64,000 bases of DNA, from assembly GCA_023460085.1 (NCBI GenBank), contig JAEWRI010000046.1, forward strand, positions 1 through 64,000, read 5' to 3'. The notes beneath the pieces were generated by a model. The model made no database searches, was not told where the DNA came from, and worked only from the letters and a program-made list of their open reading frames with translations. The first letter of the stretch is position 1; every line of letters begins with the position of its first letter. Origin of the DNA: Bacillota bacterium (GTDB lineage Bacteria > Bacillota > Clostridia > Christensenellales > SZUA-584). Positions 15,492 to 23,117 of the stretch are shown piece after piece. The position numbers were made by a program, and so were the translations under genes.

Positions 15492-15989
15492 ATGAAAAAG
15501 AAATTGGCATTGATAATCGCCGTCGTGCTGGTGCTGTCGTTATTCACCGGCACCGTGGCCTACGCGGCGAACGGAACGGGCGCCGGCAACGCTCAGGAGA
15601 GGGCGCAGTATATGGACCGTATCCGGGAGCAGGTGAGCGAGGTCCTGGCAAACCGTTCGGAGATCGACGCGCTGAGATCACAGCTCATCGCGCTGCGCGA
15701 TCAGACCCGCACCCATCTGCAGGAGATGTGCGACAACCCGGACACCGTCACGGATGAACAGATAGCGGCAGCTCAGAGTCTGACAGCGGAAATTAAAACC
15801 GTGCGCCAGCAGCTGGCGGCCACCAATGAAGAGATGCGCCAAACCCGGTTGAGTTTGCGCAGCATGCGCCGCAGCCGCAATTACGAAGGAATCATCGCCG
15901 CGTACGATGAAGTTCTCTCCGTTCAGGAACAGCGCATCGCGCTGCTGCAGCAGATGGTGAAGCTCCATGAGCAGGTCATCGCGCTGTAA
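15492..15989 (+). CDS. Exported coiled-coil protein
   Basis: A 165-residue protein with a Sec signal peptide (MKKKLALIIAVVLVLSLFTG) and a likely AYA-A cleavage. The rest is predicted alpha-helical with heptad-like repeats: RIREQVSEVLANRSEIDALR, LTAEIKTVRQQLAATNEE and VLSVQEQRIALLQQMVKLHE. It is a periplasm-like or wall-space helical protein, somewhat similar in style to Spy/CpxP-type chaperones, though I see no LTxxQ motif. It starts after AAAGGAGGAAG and overlaps nothing. It is the last gene of the two-component locus, ahead of a shared terminator. Confidence 0.8.
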   Translation: MKKKLALIIAVVLVLSLFTGTVAYAANGTGAGNAQERAQYMDRIREQVSEVLANRSEIDALRSQLIALRDQTRTHLQEMCDNPDTVTDEQIAAAQSLTAEIKTVRQQLAATNEEMRQTRLSLRSMRRSRNYEGIIAAYDEVLSVQEQRIALLQQMVKLHEQVIAL

Positions 15990-16009
15990 AACCGAACCCC
16001 GCCTGACGC

Positions 16010-16044
16010 AAAAGGTCTCCCGCCCGCGGGCAGGAGACCTTTTC
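16010..16044. terminator. Bidirectional terminator
   Basis: AAAAGGTCTCC and GGAGACCTTTT pair around a GC-rich inner stem (GCCC/GGGC). The A and T ends allow it to stop both the two-component locus (plus) and the SIMPL gene operon (minus), which converge here. Confidence 0.9.
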
Positions 16045-16058
16045 AATTCACACAAGCC

Positions 16059-16811
16059 TCATCCGATGGAATATACCACCGAAACCGTGGCCGTTACTTC
16101 CAGCTCACCCGCCGATACCGGCGTTTCCTGTCCCGCGTCCGCCGCCATAGAAGGCTGTGCCGCGTACTCGTATACCGGGGAATAGCTGTAGCTGCCCTCG
16201 CTGACGCTGAGCACACCGCCAAGGCTCACGCCGCCCGCCGTTGCGATGGCATCGGCTTTGGCCTTGGCCTCCTCCATTGCCTTCGTCAGCGCCTCGTTAT
16301 AGTGCGCATCCTCATCCTCCAGCGTGAACGCGATAGAGAAGTTGGTATTCGCGCCATTCTCCGCCGCCGCGGTGATGATCTCGCCCACTCGTTTGATGTC
16401 GCGTACCGTAATACGGACGGTATTCGTCACCTCGTAGGCGGTAATGCGTCCGTTGCCGCCTTCGCTGTAATCGTACATCGGATAGACGGTGTAGTTCGTG
16501 GTGTCGATATCGTCCTCTGTAAGACCCGCGCCCTTCAGCGCCTCAAACAGCGCGGTCATCGCTTCTGTATTGTCGCTCTGCGCCTTTGCGGCGTCGGCGT
16601 CCTGCGTCACCACCCCCGCGCTCACGTACGCGATATCCGGCATCACCTTGATGGTACCCGTCGCGCTCACCGAAATGACGTTCTGCGCCGCGCTGTTCTG
16701 CAGATTGACGGTGATGGGCTGAGTGCCCTGCGCGCCCGGATTTACCGAGCATCCCGCCAGCGTGAGTGCCAGCGCGATGGCGATCGCCGCCATCCATGTT
16801 TTATTTTTCAT
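16059..16811 (-). CDS. SIMPL-domain (DUF541) lipoprotein
   Basis: About 250 residues. An N-terminal lipoprotein signal ends in LTLAGCS, followed by a SIMPL/DUF541 domain: VISVSATGTIKVMPDIAYVS at its start, TTNYTVYPMYDYS in the middle and ALTKAMEEAKAKADAIATA near the end. SIMPL proteins are envelope-located and linked to stress tolerance in other bacteria; no activity is established. ATG 16811 overlaps the stop of the DUF4349 gene by 11 bases, so translation is coupled. It is the third gene of an ECF sigma-DUF4349-SIMPL module. Confidence 0.88.
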   Translation of the reverse strand: MKNKTWMAAIAIALALTLAGCSVNPGAQGTQPITVNLQNSAAQNVISVSATGTIKVMPDIAYVSAGVVTQDADAAKAQSDNTEAMTALFEALKGAGLTEDDIDTTNYTVYPMYDYSEGGNGRITAYEVTNTVRITVRDIKRVGEIITAAAENGANTNFSIAFTLEDEDAHYNEALTKAMEEAKAKADAIATAGGVSLGGVLSVSEGSYSYSPVYEYAAQPSMAADAGQETPVSAGELEVTATVSVVYSIG

Positions 16812-17868
16812 CCTTGCTGTCCTCCTTCTTCGCATCGTCCGCCTTGACTGCCGGAGTTTTCTGAGGGGCACTATACGGCATCCCGGTCATCGGATCATAG
16901 TATGCGCCCGCAGGCGGAACGAATGCATGCGCCGTTTTCTCCCCGCGTTTGCGGCGCGATTTGCGAACCCTCCAGATGATGAACACGATGATCGCCGCCA
17001 GCGGAAGCAATATCGGCGAACCCGCAACCAGGAACACCAGCAGCCCTTCGCCGAAGTCCGCCAGCGCGTTAAGCACTGAATAGAACCCGCTCGAAATGCG
17101 CTCGCCCAGCGTCCTTTCCGACGGGGTGACTCTGTCTATCTCATTGACTTCATAGAGCGTAATCGTTATGGTTGAGAAGTCTATCAGGCTGTCGTAATTG
17201 CGCAGGTCGGTCTCCATAGACTGTATTTGATTCGATACGTCGGAAAGCGCCGCCTCCAGCTCAATGATATCTTCCATCGTCGCAGCCTGCGTTAACAGCT
17301 CCTGCAGCCTCGACTCCCGCGTACGCAGCGTCTCCAGCTGCTGCTCGGTGTTGAAGTATTGCAGCGATATGTCCTGCCCGCTCATCTGGGTGGACAATGT
17401 CTCTCCCAGACTGCCAAGGTACTTCATGAACTCGCTGAATCGATCGCTCGGCACGCGCAGCGTCATCTGTGCGGTGCGCCCCATGTCCTGCCAATCCTCC
17501 GGCGGCGTACCGTTGCTGGAGGTATCCTGCACATATCCGCCCAGCTCATCCAGCTTGGCGAGTATGGCATCGTAGTCCTGTTTGTACTGCGTCGTCTGCG
17601 CTTCTATCGTACCGTAATAGACGATCTTACGGTTGACCCCCGGCTGCAGCACGGCGTTGTCGTAATCCAGCACGTCGCCCGCGCCGCCCGAATCGCCGGT
17701 TACCCCTTCAGCCGCCTTGCCGTCCTCCGCCTGCGGTGCCGCATAGTCCGCCTCACCATAGTAACTCCCACCCTCAGCAGCGCTTTCAGATGCCTTGGAT
17801 GCACACCCGGCCAGCAGCATCGCCGCCAGCAGTACCATCGCCATCGAAATCCACCACAATCTCTTCAT
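16801..17868 (-). CDS. DUF4349 lipoprotein with C-terminal membrane segment
   Basis: About 355 residues. A lipobox (AMLLAGC) is followed by an acidic low-complexity linker and then the DUF4349 domain: RKIVYYGTIEAQTTQY, MTLRVPSDRFSEFM and a long coiled coil around RTRESRLQELLTQAATMEDI. One membrane helix near residue 285-310 (LLVFLVAGSPILLPLAAIIV) is followed by a basic stretch and a Pro-rich cytoplasmic tail. Both ends are thus membrane-anchored. The position directly after an ECF sigma gene, without a classical anti-sigma gene, makes it a candidate anti-sigma factor or sensor. ATG 17868 has GGAGG seven bases upstream. Confidence 0.88.
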   Translation of the reverse strand: MKRLWWISMAMVLLAAMLLAGCASKASESAAEGGSYYGEADYAAPQAEDGKAAEGVTGDSGGAGDVLDYDNAVLQPGVNRKIVYYGTIEAQTTQYKQDYDAILAKLDELGGYVQDTSSNGTPPEDWQDMGRTAQMTLRVPSDRFSEFMKYLGSLGETLSTQMSGQDISLQYFNTEQQLETLRTRESRLQELLTQAATMEDIIELEAALSDVSNQIQSMETDLRNYDSLIDFSTITITLYEVNEIDRVTPSERTLGERISSGFYSVLNALADFGEGLLVFLVAGSPILLPLAAIIVFIIWRVRKSRRKRGEKTAHAFVPPAGAYYDPMTGMPYSAPQKTPAVKADDAKKEDSKDEK

Positions 17869-18004
17869 GGCCATTCCTCCAATAATATAAAATACGCCTC
17901 AGTTCCGCGGCAAACGCTTTATCCGCAGCAGCTCCACTTTCTGAGGCCGGGATTATTTGGGCGTTTGACACCCCTAAGACGCATGAAAAATGCGGTTTGT
18001 TCCG

Positions 18005-18556
18005 TTAGGCTTCTATCAGAAGTTCCTTGAGCCGCTGCCGTCCGCGGCTGATGCGAGACTTGACGGTACCGATGCTGATCTGCAGGCTGTCCGCGATCTC
18101 CTCGTAGGTGAGGCCGTTGATGTCGCGCAGCACCACCGCCGCACGATGCTCCGGAGAAAGAACAAGCAGTGCCTTTTGAATGTCCTCGCCACGCTCCAGC
18201 GACAACGCGCATGTCTCGGGCGTATCGGAAGCGGCGTCCTCCAGCGATGCGCCGTTGTTGATGACCATCTCCAGCGAAAGCGGCGCGCGCTTGCGGCGGC
18301 GCAGGCCGTCCATACACGCGTTCACCGTCAGGCGGTAGACCCACGAAGAAAAAGAGGCTTCTCCCTTAAAGCCGCGGACACCGCGGTAGATTTTGATCAG
18401 CGCTTCCTGCGCCATGTCGGCGGCGTCGGCCTCGTTGCCCATCAAACGGTACGCGATGGTGTACACCTTTTTTTCGTATGCCAACAGCAGCTCTTCCAAA
18501 GCAGTACCGTCGCCATTCTGCGCGCGTTTGATGGTAAGCGCCTCGTCTACGGGCAT
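18005..18556 (-). CDS. ECF-type RNA polymerase sigma factor
   Basis: About 183 residues, SigW-like. Region 2 is AYRLMGNEADAADMAQEALI with the -10 recognition helix FSSWVYRLTVNACMD; region 4 is LSPEHRAAVVLRDINGLTYE followed by GTVKSRISRGRQRLKELL. ATG 18556 is chosen: GGAGGG lies ten bases upstream, and an earlier in-frame ATG at 18592 falls inside the promoter's -10 box. The next genes downstream are DUF4349 and SIMPL, both envelope lipoproteins, so it probably responds to envelope stress. No zinc-finger anti-sigma gene is present. Confidence 0.92.
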   Translation of the reverse strand: MPVDEALTIKRAQNGDGTALEELLLAYEKKVYTIAYRLMGNEADAADMAQEALIKIYRGVRGFKGEASFSSWVYRLTVNACMDGLRRRKRAPLSLEMVINNGASLEDAASDTPETCALSLERGEDIQKALLVLSPEHRAAVVLRDINGLTYEEIADSLQISIGTVKSRISRGRQRLKELLIEA

Positions 18557-18590
18557 ACCGAAGGAACCCTCCGCCGTTTGATATATGGGC

Positions 18591-18619
18591 ATTATACATG
18601 ATTTTCCGTTTCGTTGCAA
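18591..18619 (-). promoter_or_regulatory. Sigma-A promoter of the ECF sigma operon
   Basis: On the minus strand, TTGCAA (18619-18614), 17 bases and TATAAT (18596-18591) form a near-consensus promoter with a TG just upstream of the -10. Transcription would begin near 18585, which rules out the in-frame ATG at 18592. Confidence 0.75.
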
Positions 18620-18659
18620 ACCATTTCAACCCCCGGCAAAACCGCCCGAAATGCGGCGA

Positions 18660-18710
18660 TTGACAAAACCGTCCGCCTATTGTAAACTCTACTATGTTAT
18701 TTAGTTTACA
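18660..18710 (+). promoter_or_regulatory. bioY promoter with BirA-type biotin operator
   Basis: TTGACA (18660-18665), 17 bases and TAAACT (18683-18688) form a promoter. TGTAAAC (18681-18687) and GTTTACA (18704-18710), 16 bases apart, match the known biotin repressor site of TGTAAAC-N14-16-GTTTACA. The operator covers the -10 and start region, so BirA-biotinyl-AMP binding would block transcription of bioY. Confidence 0.85.
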
Positions 18711-18725
18711 TATTGGAGGTTCTCC

Positions 18726-19337
18726 ATGCGTCTGCGTTATCTCATCATGTCCGCGCTTTTCGCCGCGCTGACCGCTGTCGCCGCACAGCTGCGCATCCCT
18801 GTACCGGGCACCATGCTCGTTTTCACGCTGCAAACCCTCGTCGTCTTTCTGGCCGGGCTGATGCTGCCGCCATCGTACGCCGCGCTCTCCCAAGCGGTAT
18901 ACATTGCCGTGGGGCTGCTGGGCCTGCCGGTTTTCTCGACGGGAGGCGGATTTTCTTACGTGGTCGCGCCATCCTTCGGCTTTTTACTGGGGTTCATCGT
19001 CTGTGCCGTGATCATCAGCCTGCTGGCAAGAAAGCCCTTGCGTGCCCTCATCTCGCAGCAGCAGGGCCGCGTCCGCAACGCCGTTCTCGCCTCTCTCGCG
19101 GGGCTTGCCGGAATCGTCTCGATGTACGTCATCGGTGTGATCTACATGTATCTGATTAAAAACTTCTACATGAACGATCCCAGGTCATGGACCGACGTGA
19201 TCATCGCGGGCACGGGCGTATTCGTATTCATCGATATTGCCAAGCTCGCCGTAGCGCTGCCGCTGGCCGCCGCGATAATAAGGCGCATGCCTTCCGCGTT
19301 GTATACCCCCGCAGCTGAAAAACCAAGGGTACAATAA
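18726..19337 (+). CDS. bioY: BioY biotin transporter (ECF S component)
   Basis: A 203-residue membrane protein with about six transmembrane helices. It shows the BioY pattern: ALTAVAAQLRIPVPGTMLVF, TLQTLVVFLAGLMLPP and GLPVFSTGGGFSYVVAPSFG. BioY binds biotin and works with the shared energy-coupling module EcfAA'T, whose genes are not in this window. It starts six bases after TTGGAGG. A BirA-type operator overlaps its promoter, so expression should rise when biotin is scarce. It is a single-gene unit ending at the terminator at 19336-19357. Confidence 0.95.
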   Translation: MRLRYLIMSALFAALTAVAAQLRIPVPGTMLVFTLQTLVVFLAGLMLPPSYAALSQAVYIAVGLLGLPVFSTGGGFSYVVAPSFGFLLGFIVCAVIISLLARKPLRALISQQQGRVRNAVLASLAGLAGIVSMYVIGVIYMYLIKNFYMNDPRSWTDVIIAGTGVFVFIDIAKLAVALPLAAAIIRRMPSALYTPAAEKPRVQ

Positions 19338-19357
19338 AGGGCGGTTTCCCGCCCTTT
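19336..19357. terminator. Terminator between bioY and the DUF4870-like gene
   Basis: Stem AAAGGGCGG / CCGCCCTTT with a four-base loop, flanked by T and A bases. It can serve both convergent genes. Confidence 0.8.
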
Positions 19358-19381
19358 TATCCTTGGATGTATTCCCGCAGA

Positions 19382-19750
19382 TTACTTCATCTTCTCCGCT
19401 TGCTGATAGATAACCGGGATTTTGAAAATATTGTCCTGCGTGGCTTTGAGGATGCAAATCACCGTCACCGCGAGGAACGCCAACGCAAGCAGCCAGCTGA
19501 TCACGCTTACAATCGTAACTCCTACCGGAATAGGCCCCAGCCATAAAGCGCTCCAGCCACCCGCCGCCGCCCAGGCAATCCCGCTGATAATGCTCAGGAT
19601 GATGACCAGCACCCAGTAAACCGCGCCCAGGAACAATGACTGCCACGCGTGTGTGCGCACCTGCTTGTCGTCTTTTACAGTAACCAATACAATGATAGCG
19701 CTAAGGATGCTCAGGAGATACGCAAACCAACTTGCCGTTTTCTTATCCAT
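19382..19750 (-). CDS. DUF4870-like small membrane protein
   Basis: A 122-residue protein with about three to four membrane helices. It starts MDKKTASWFAYLLSILSAII and has KDDKQVRTHAWQSLFLGAVY, the residue-rich loop typical of DUF4870/YtjB-like proteins (R-x-H-x-W/a-QSL). LAVTVICILKATQDNIFKIP follows near the end. The function of the family is unknown. It is transcribed alone on the minus strand, convergent with bioY. Confidence 0.75.
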   Translation of the reverse strand: MDKKTASWFAYLLSILSAIIVLVTVKDDKQVRTHAWQSLFLGAVYWVLVIILSIISGIAWAAAGGWSALWLGPIPVGVTIVSVISWLLALAFLAVTVICILKATQDNIFKIPVIYQQAEKMK

Positions 19751-20069
19751 GTATAATGCCTCCCCGCTAAATTTGGCCGAAGCCTATGATCATCATATAT
19801 GATCCCTATATTGCTGTAAACTGTATTTTGGAGATTTTTACACCCACCGCCGCCTTCTGCAACGTCTGCGAATCAATGGCAACCCCCCTGCGTTTTTCTC
19901 TCGCATCTGCTTCTCCATTCCCCGTATAGCACAACCATCCCAGCAAACCGCGGAGCTCACACCGAATCGGCCGGCGGACGCGATAAAGCAGGGGATCCAG
20001 TTACGCCTCACCCTTTCGGCACGGTCCGGTGTCCGCGCATCATTCGCCAACATCCGCCGGGTAATATGC
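19751..20069. other. Intergenic stretch without a convincing gene
   Basis: An arginine-rich 71-codon minus-strand frame (19838-20053) has no recognisable domain and no good ribosome site. The bases next to 19750 are AT-rich and probably hold the promoter of the DUF4870-like gene. Nothing else stands out. Confidence 0.5.
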
Positions 20070-21428
20070 TTAATAATTTTGAATCAGCCAGTCCGCGACG
20101 GTATCAAGGCGCATGCCGTGGGAGGCCTTCACAAGAATGGTATCCCCCGGCTTGACGAGGGAAGGCAGCGCGCCTATCAGCTGTTCCTTGTCGGCAAAGT
20201 GCCGCGCGTTCGCGCCTTGCCCGTTCGCCGCTTCAAAGATATATCCGGCCAGCTTGCCGACGCAAAGTATGAGATCGATCCCCAGCTTTGCCGCGCATTG
20301 CCCGATGTCGCGATGGTACTGCCTTTCGCCTTCGCCCAATTCAAACATGTCGCCGAGTATGCAAACCTTTCTTCCCTCTGCCTTGGCCAAAATGCCCAGC
20401 GATGCAGCCATCGAAGTGGGGTTTGCGTTATAGGCGTCGCTGATCACCGTCAGCGATGCCGCTTCGACGATATGCATTCTGCCCGAAGGCGGCGTGTAGT
20501 CCGCGATGCCAGCCTGAATCTGCGCATTGTCAACGCCAAGAAGCTTGCCCACGGCCAAGGCTGTCAGGGCGTTCATCACCATATGGGGACCGGGGCAGGG
20601 AATCTGTACGGGGATTCTTTCCCCGTCGCAGTTTGCCATAAAGCGGGTACCCTGCAGCCCCGAATCGATGATGTCTTCAGCGCGCACACGGTTGTTTTTC
20701 CCCGTGCCCACCGTGATCACATTGGGATACTGTGCGGCGAGCGGCGCAAGCAGCGGATCGTCGCCGTTGACCACGATATGTCCCCCGGGCTTCAGGAACT
20801 CGAGCATTTCGGTTTTGGCCTTCAGTATGCCTTCCCGGGAGCCCAGATACTCGATGTGGGCTTCCCCGATATTCGTAATCACACAGATGTCCGGGCGCAC
20901 GATGCGCGCAAGACTGCGTATCTCTCCGAAATGATTCATGCCCATCTCGATGACGGCAGCTTCATGGCGGGGCTCAAGGCGAAATATCGTCAGCGGCACG
21001 CCCGTCTGATTATTGAGGTTGCCCTCATTTTTCAGCACGTTGTATCGCTGCGCCAGCACCCCGGCGACCAGCTCCTTGGTCGTGGTTTTCCCCACGCTCC
21101 CCGAAATAGCCACCGCGGGAATCCCGAACATCGAGCGGTAATACGCCGCGATACTCTGAAAAGCGTCCTGCGTGGACGAAACGAGGATATACGGCCAGCC
21201 TTCCACAGCTTTTTCCGACAGGCAGCACAGCGCCCCCGCGCTCATGGCGGAGGGAATAAAGTCGTGCCCGTCGAACCGCTCGCCGCGGATGGGCACGAAC
21301 AAAGTGCCCGGCCCTGCGGACCGGCTGTCTATAGACACCCCAAGAACGCTGTGCGTCAGCAGGCGTTCATCGCCGAAAAACTGTCCGCCGCACGCATCCG
21401 CGGCGGCCGCAAGGGTGAACGGAACCAT
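20070..21428 (-). CDS. murF: UDP-MurNAc-tripeptide--D-Ala-D-Ala ligase
   Basis: A 452-residue Mur ligase that adds D-Ala-D-Ala to the UDP-MurNAc-tripeptide in the cytoplasm. It has the N-terminal UDP-binding domain (GVSIDSRSAGPGTLFVPIRG), the P-loop AISGSVGKTTTKEL (about 108-120), NNQTGVPLTIFRL, EMGMNHFGEI, and a C-terminal domain with DAYNANPTSM and LGDMFELGE. The length is normal. It lies ten bases after ddl in the same operon, so the enzymes that make and attach D-Ala-D-Ala are produced together. Confidence 0.96.
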   Translation of the reverse strand: MVPFTLAAAADACGGQFFGDERLLTHSVLGVSIDSRSAGPGTLFVPIRGERFDGHDFIPSAMSAGALCCLSEKAVEGWPYILVSSTQDAFQSIAAYYRSMFGIPAVAISGSVGKTTTKELVAGVLAQRYNVLKNEGNLNNQTGVPLTIFRLEPRHEAAVIEMGMNHFGEIRSLARIVRPDICVITNIGEAHIEYLGSREGILKAKTEMLEFLKPGGHIVVNGDDPLLAPLAAQYPNVITVGTGKNNRVRAEDIIDSGLQGTRFMANCDGERIPVQIPCPGPHMVMNALTALAVGKLLGVDNAQIQAGIADYTPPSGRMHIVEAASLTVISDAYNANPTSMAASLGILAKAEGRKVCILGDMFELGEGERQYHRDIGQCAAKLGIDLILCVGKLAGYIFEAANGQGANARHFADKEQLIGALPSLVKPGDTILVKASHGMRLDTVADWLIQNY

Positions 21429-21438
21429 AAGCGTCCTC

Positions 21439-22476
21439 TCAGTATTTTTTCAGAGACAGCCGGATGATCTCTTCGCACAGCGCCTCATACGACATTCCCA
21501 CTGCCCCTGCTTCCTGCGGCAAAAGGCTTGTCGGCGTCATGCCGGGCAGTGTATTGGCTTCGAGGCAATAGATGCCGCCGTCCCTGCCGAGTATGAAATC
21601 CACGCGCGAGTATACGTTAAGGCCAAGCGCCTTGTGCGCCTTCAGCGCGATCTGCTGTATCTTCCGGGTCGTCTCCTCGTCAAGCTCGGCCGGACAAACC
21701 TCTCTCGTGATTCCGGCCTGATACTTATGCTCATAGTCGTAGAATCCGTCGTTCGGAATAATCTCCACGATGGGCAGCGCCGTTTCGCCCAGTATCCCGC
21801 AGGAGAACTCCCTGCCCGTGATGAACTCCTCCACGAGTATCTCATCCTCGTATTTCAGTGCGGCATCGATGGCTTCCTGCAGCTCCGCTGGCGTCTGTGC
21901 CCTTGTCACTCCGATGCTTGAGCCGCCCGAAATGGGCTTAACGATCACCGGCAGAGAGAAGTCCGCGGCGACTCCCGCCCTGTCCGCTTTCGCGTAGACC
22001 TTGCCCTTGGCCATCCGAATCCCGTTGTTCGTAAATACCTGTTTCGACAAGCCCTTGTTCATTGCCAGCGCACTGCCGAGATAACCGGAGCCGGTATATT
22101 TGATGCCCAGCACATCGAACACTGCCTGCAGTCTGCCGTTCTCGCCCGTCTCCCCGTGCAGTCCCAAAAAAACGATGTCCGCGGCGCGGCACAGTTCAAT
22201 CACATTCCGTCCTATCTCGCCGTACCCGCTGTCCTCACGCATCGCCCGCACCTTATTCAGATCCGGCGCTACAGGCGGCACCTTGTAAGGCTTTAGCTCT
22301 CCCGATACCGCAAAAGCGTCCTGAATGTTCCGGGGAACGTCCTCCACGCCAAAGAAGAGATCAACCAATATCGCGCTGTGCCCGCTGCGCCGCAGCGCGT
22401 TGCATACGAGCGTCCCGGACGTCAGCGACACATCACGCTCTCCGCTGAGCCCGCCCGCCAATACGACAATATTCAT
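21439..22476 (-). CDS. ddl: D-alanine--D-alanine ligase
   Basis: A 345-residue ATP-grasp enzyme making D-Ala-D-Ala for the cell wall. It has the N-terminal GGLSGERDVSLTSG, FLGLHGETGENG, the serine loop KPISGGSSIGVT, FITGREFSCGIL and near the C-terminus YCLEANTLPGMTPTSLLPQ. Whether it makes D-Ala-D-Ala or D-Ala-D-lactate cannot be settled by eye, but the family resemblance is to housekeeping ligases. It precedes murF in an operon. The promoter should lie in the AT-rich 22477-22542 gap. Confidence 0.95.
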   Translation of the reverse strand: MNIVVLAGGLSGERDVSLTSGTLVCNALRRSGHSAILVDLFFGVEDVPRNIQDAFAVSGELKPYKVPPVAPDLNKVRAMREDSGYGEIGRNVIELCRAADIVFLGLHGETGENGRLQAVFDVLGIKYTGSGYLGSALAMNKGLSKQVFTNNGIRMAKGKVYAKADRAGVAADFSLPVIVKPISGGSSIGVTRAQTPAELQEAIDAALKYEDEILVEEFITGREFSCGILGETALPIVEIIPNDGFYDYEHKYQAGITREVCPAELDEETTRKIQQIALKAHKALGLNVYSRVDFILGRDGGIYCLEANTLPGMTPTSLLPQEAGAVGMSYEALCEEIIRLSLKKY

Positions 22477-22542
22477 CAGCCATTACCGCCCTTTATAATA
22501 ATATTAATTGGATTCCTTTATATCAGCATATCGCGCCATGGT

Positions 22543-23025
22543 TTAAGGTGTGTTTTGCGCATCCTGCGCATCGCTGCCGAGCGCGCGCGTGGTGCGCCAC
22601 ATGATGAGCGCATCCTCCGGAGGCTGCGTATAATATCCGCGCCGAAACCCGACCGCGTAGAAGCCCATCCGCCGGTACAGCCGGATCGCCGCCTCGTTGG
22701 AGCGGCGCACCTCCAGTGTGTAGCTGCGCACCTTCTCGGGCGCAGCGGATAAAACCTCTTCCATCAGCCGACGCCCCACACCCTGTCCGCGGTATTCCTC
22801 GAGTACGGCCATATTCATGATATGCCCTTCGTCGCACACCACATGCATGCCCGTGAAACCGATGACGTGACCGCGCACCAGCGCCACCACGTAAAGTGTG
22901 TCCGGATTCAGGCATACATCCTGATGAATGGAGTCAAACGACCAAGGTACGGCAAAGCAATGCGCCTCTACAAAATAGATGCCGTCCGCGTCGCCGCTGA
23001 GTGCCCTGCGGTATTCGATATCCAT
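22543..23025 (-). CDS. rimI: Ribosomal protein S18-alanine N-acetyltransferase
   Basis: A 160-residue GNAT protein. FAVPWSFDSIHQDV, MNMAVLEEYRGQGVGRRLME and TLEVRRSNEAAIRLYRRMGF followed by GFRRGYYTQPPEDALIM are the RimI signature, and the order tsaE-tsaB-rimI is the usual neighbourhood. It acetylates the N-terminus of ribosomal protein S18 in Escherichia coli; the target in Clostridia is less certain. The start follows AAAGGAAC by eight bases. Two tandem 39-base repeats separate it from tsaB. Confidence 0.93.
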   Translation of the reverse strand: MDIEYRRALSGDADGIYFVEAHCFAVPWSFDSIHQDVCLNPDTLYVVALVRGHVIGFTGMHVVCDEGHIMNMAVLEEYRGQGVGRRLMEEVLSAAPEKVRSYTLEVRRSNEAAIRLYRRMGFYAVGFRRGYYTQPPEDALIMWRTTRALGSDAQDAQNTP

Positions 23026-23038
23026 GCTTCAGTTCCTT

Positions 23039-23117
23039 TTACACCCCTAAAAGCGATGCTTTTTGGGGACCCCGTAACCTACACCCCAAATAGCTACGCT
23101 TTTTGGGGACCCCGTAG
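23039..23117. repeat. Two tandem 39-base palindromic repeats between rimI and tsaB
   Basis: Copies at 23039-23077 and 23079-23117 share ACACCCC, GCTTTTTGGGGACCCCGTA and inverted end bases (TTAC...GTAA and CTAC...GTAG), with one base between them. They can fold as imperfect hairpins (ACCCC/GGGG). On the minus strand the second copy supplies the last codons and the stop of tsaB (23094). This looks like a dispersed REP-like element. Confidence 0.8.

Noticed and set aside
19838..20053. 71-codon minus-strand frame as a gene
   Set aside because: It has no ribosome site and no homology that I recognise, and its end is an arginine run typical of chance frames.
23039..23117. Possible CRISPR or T-box element
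   Set aside because: There are only two copies with a one-base gap and no spacer; palindromic ends fit a REP-like element.
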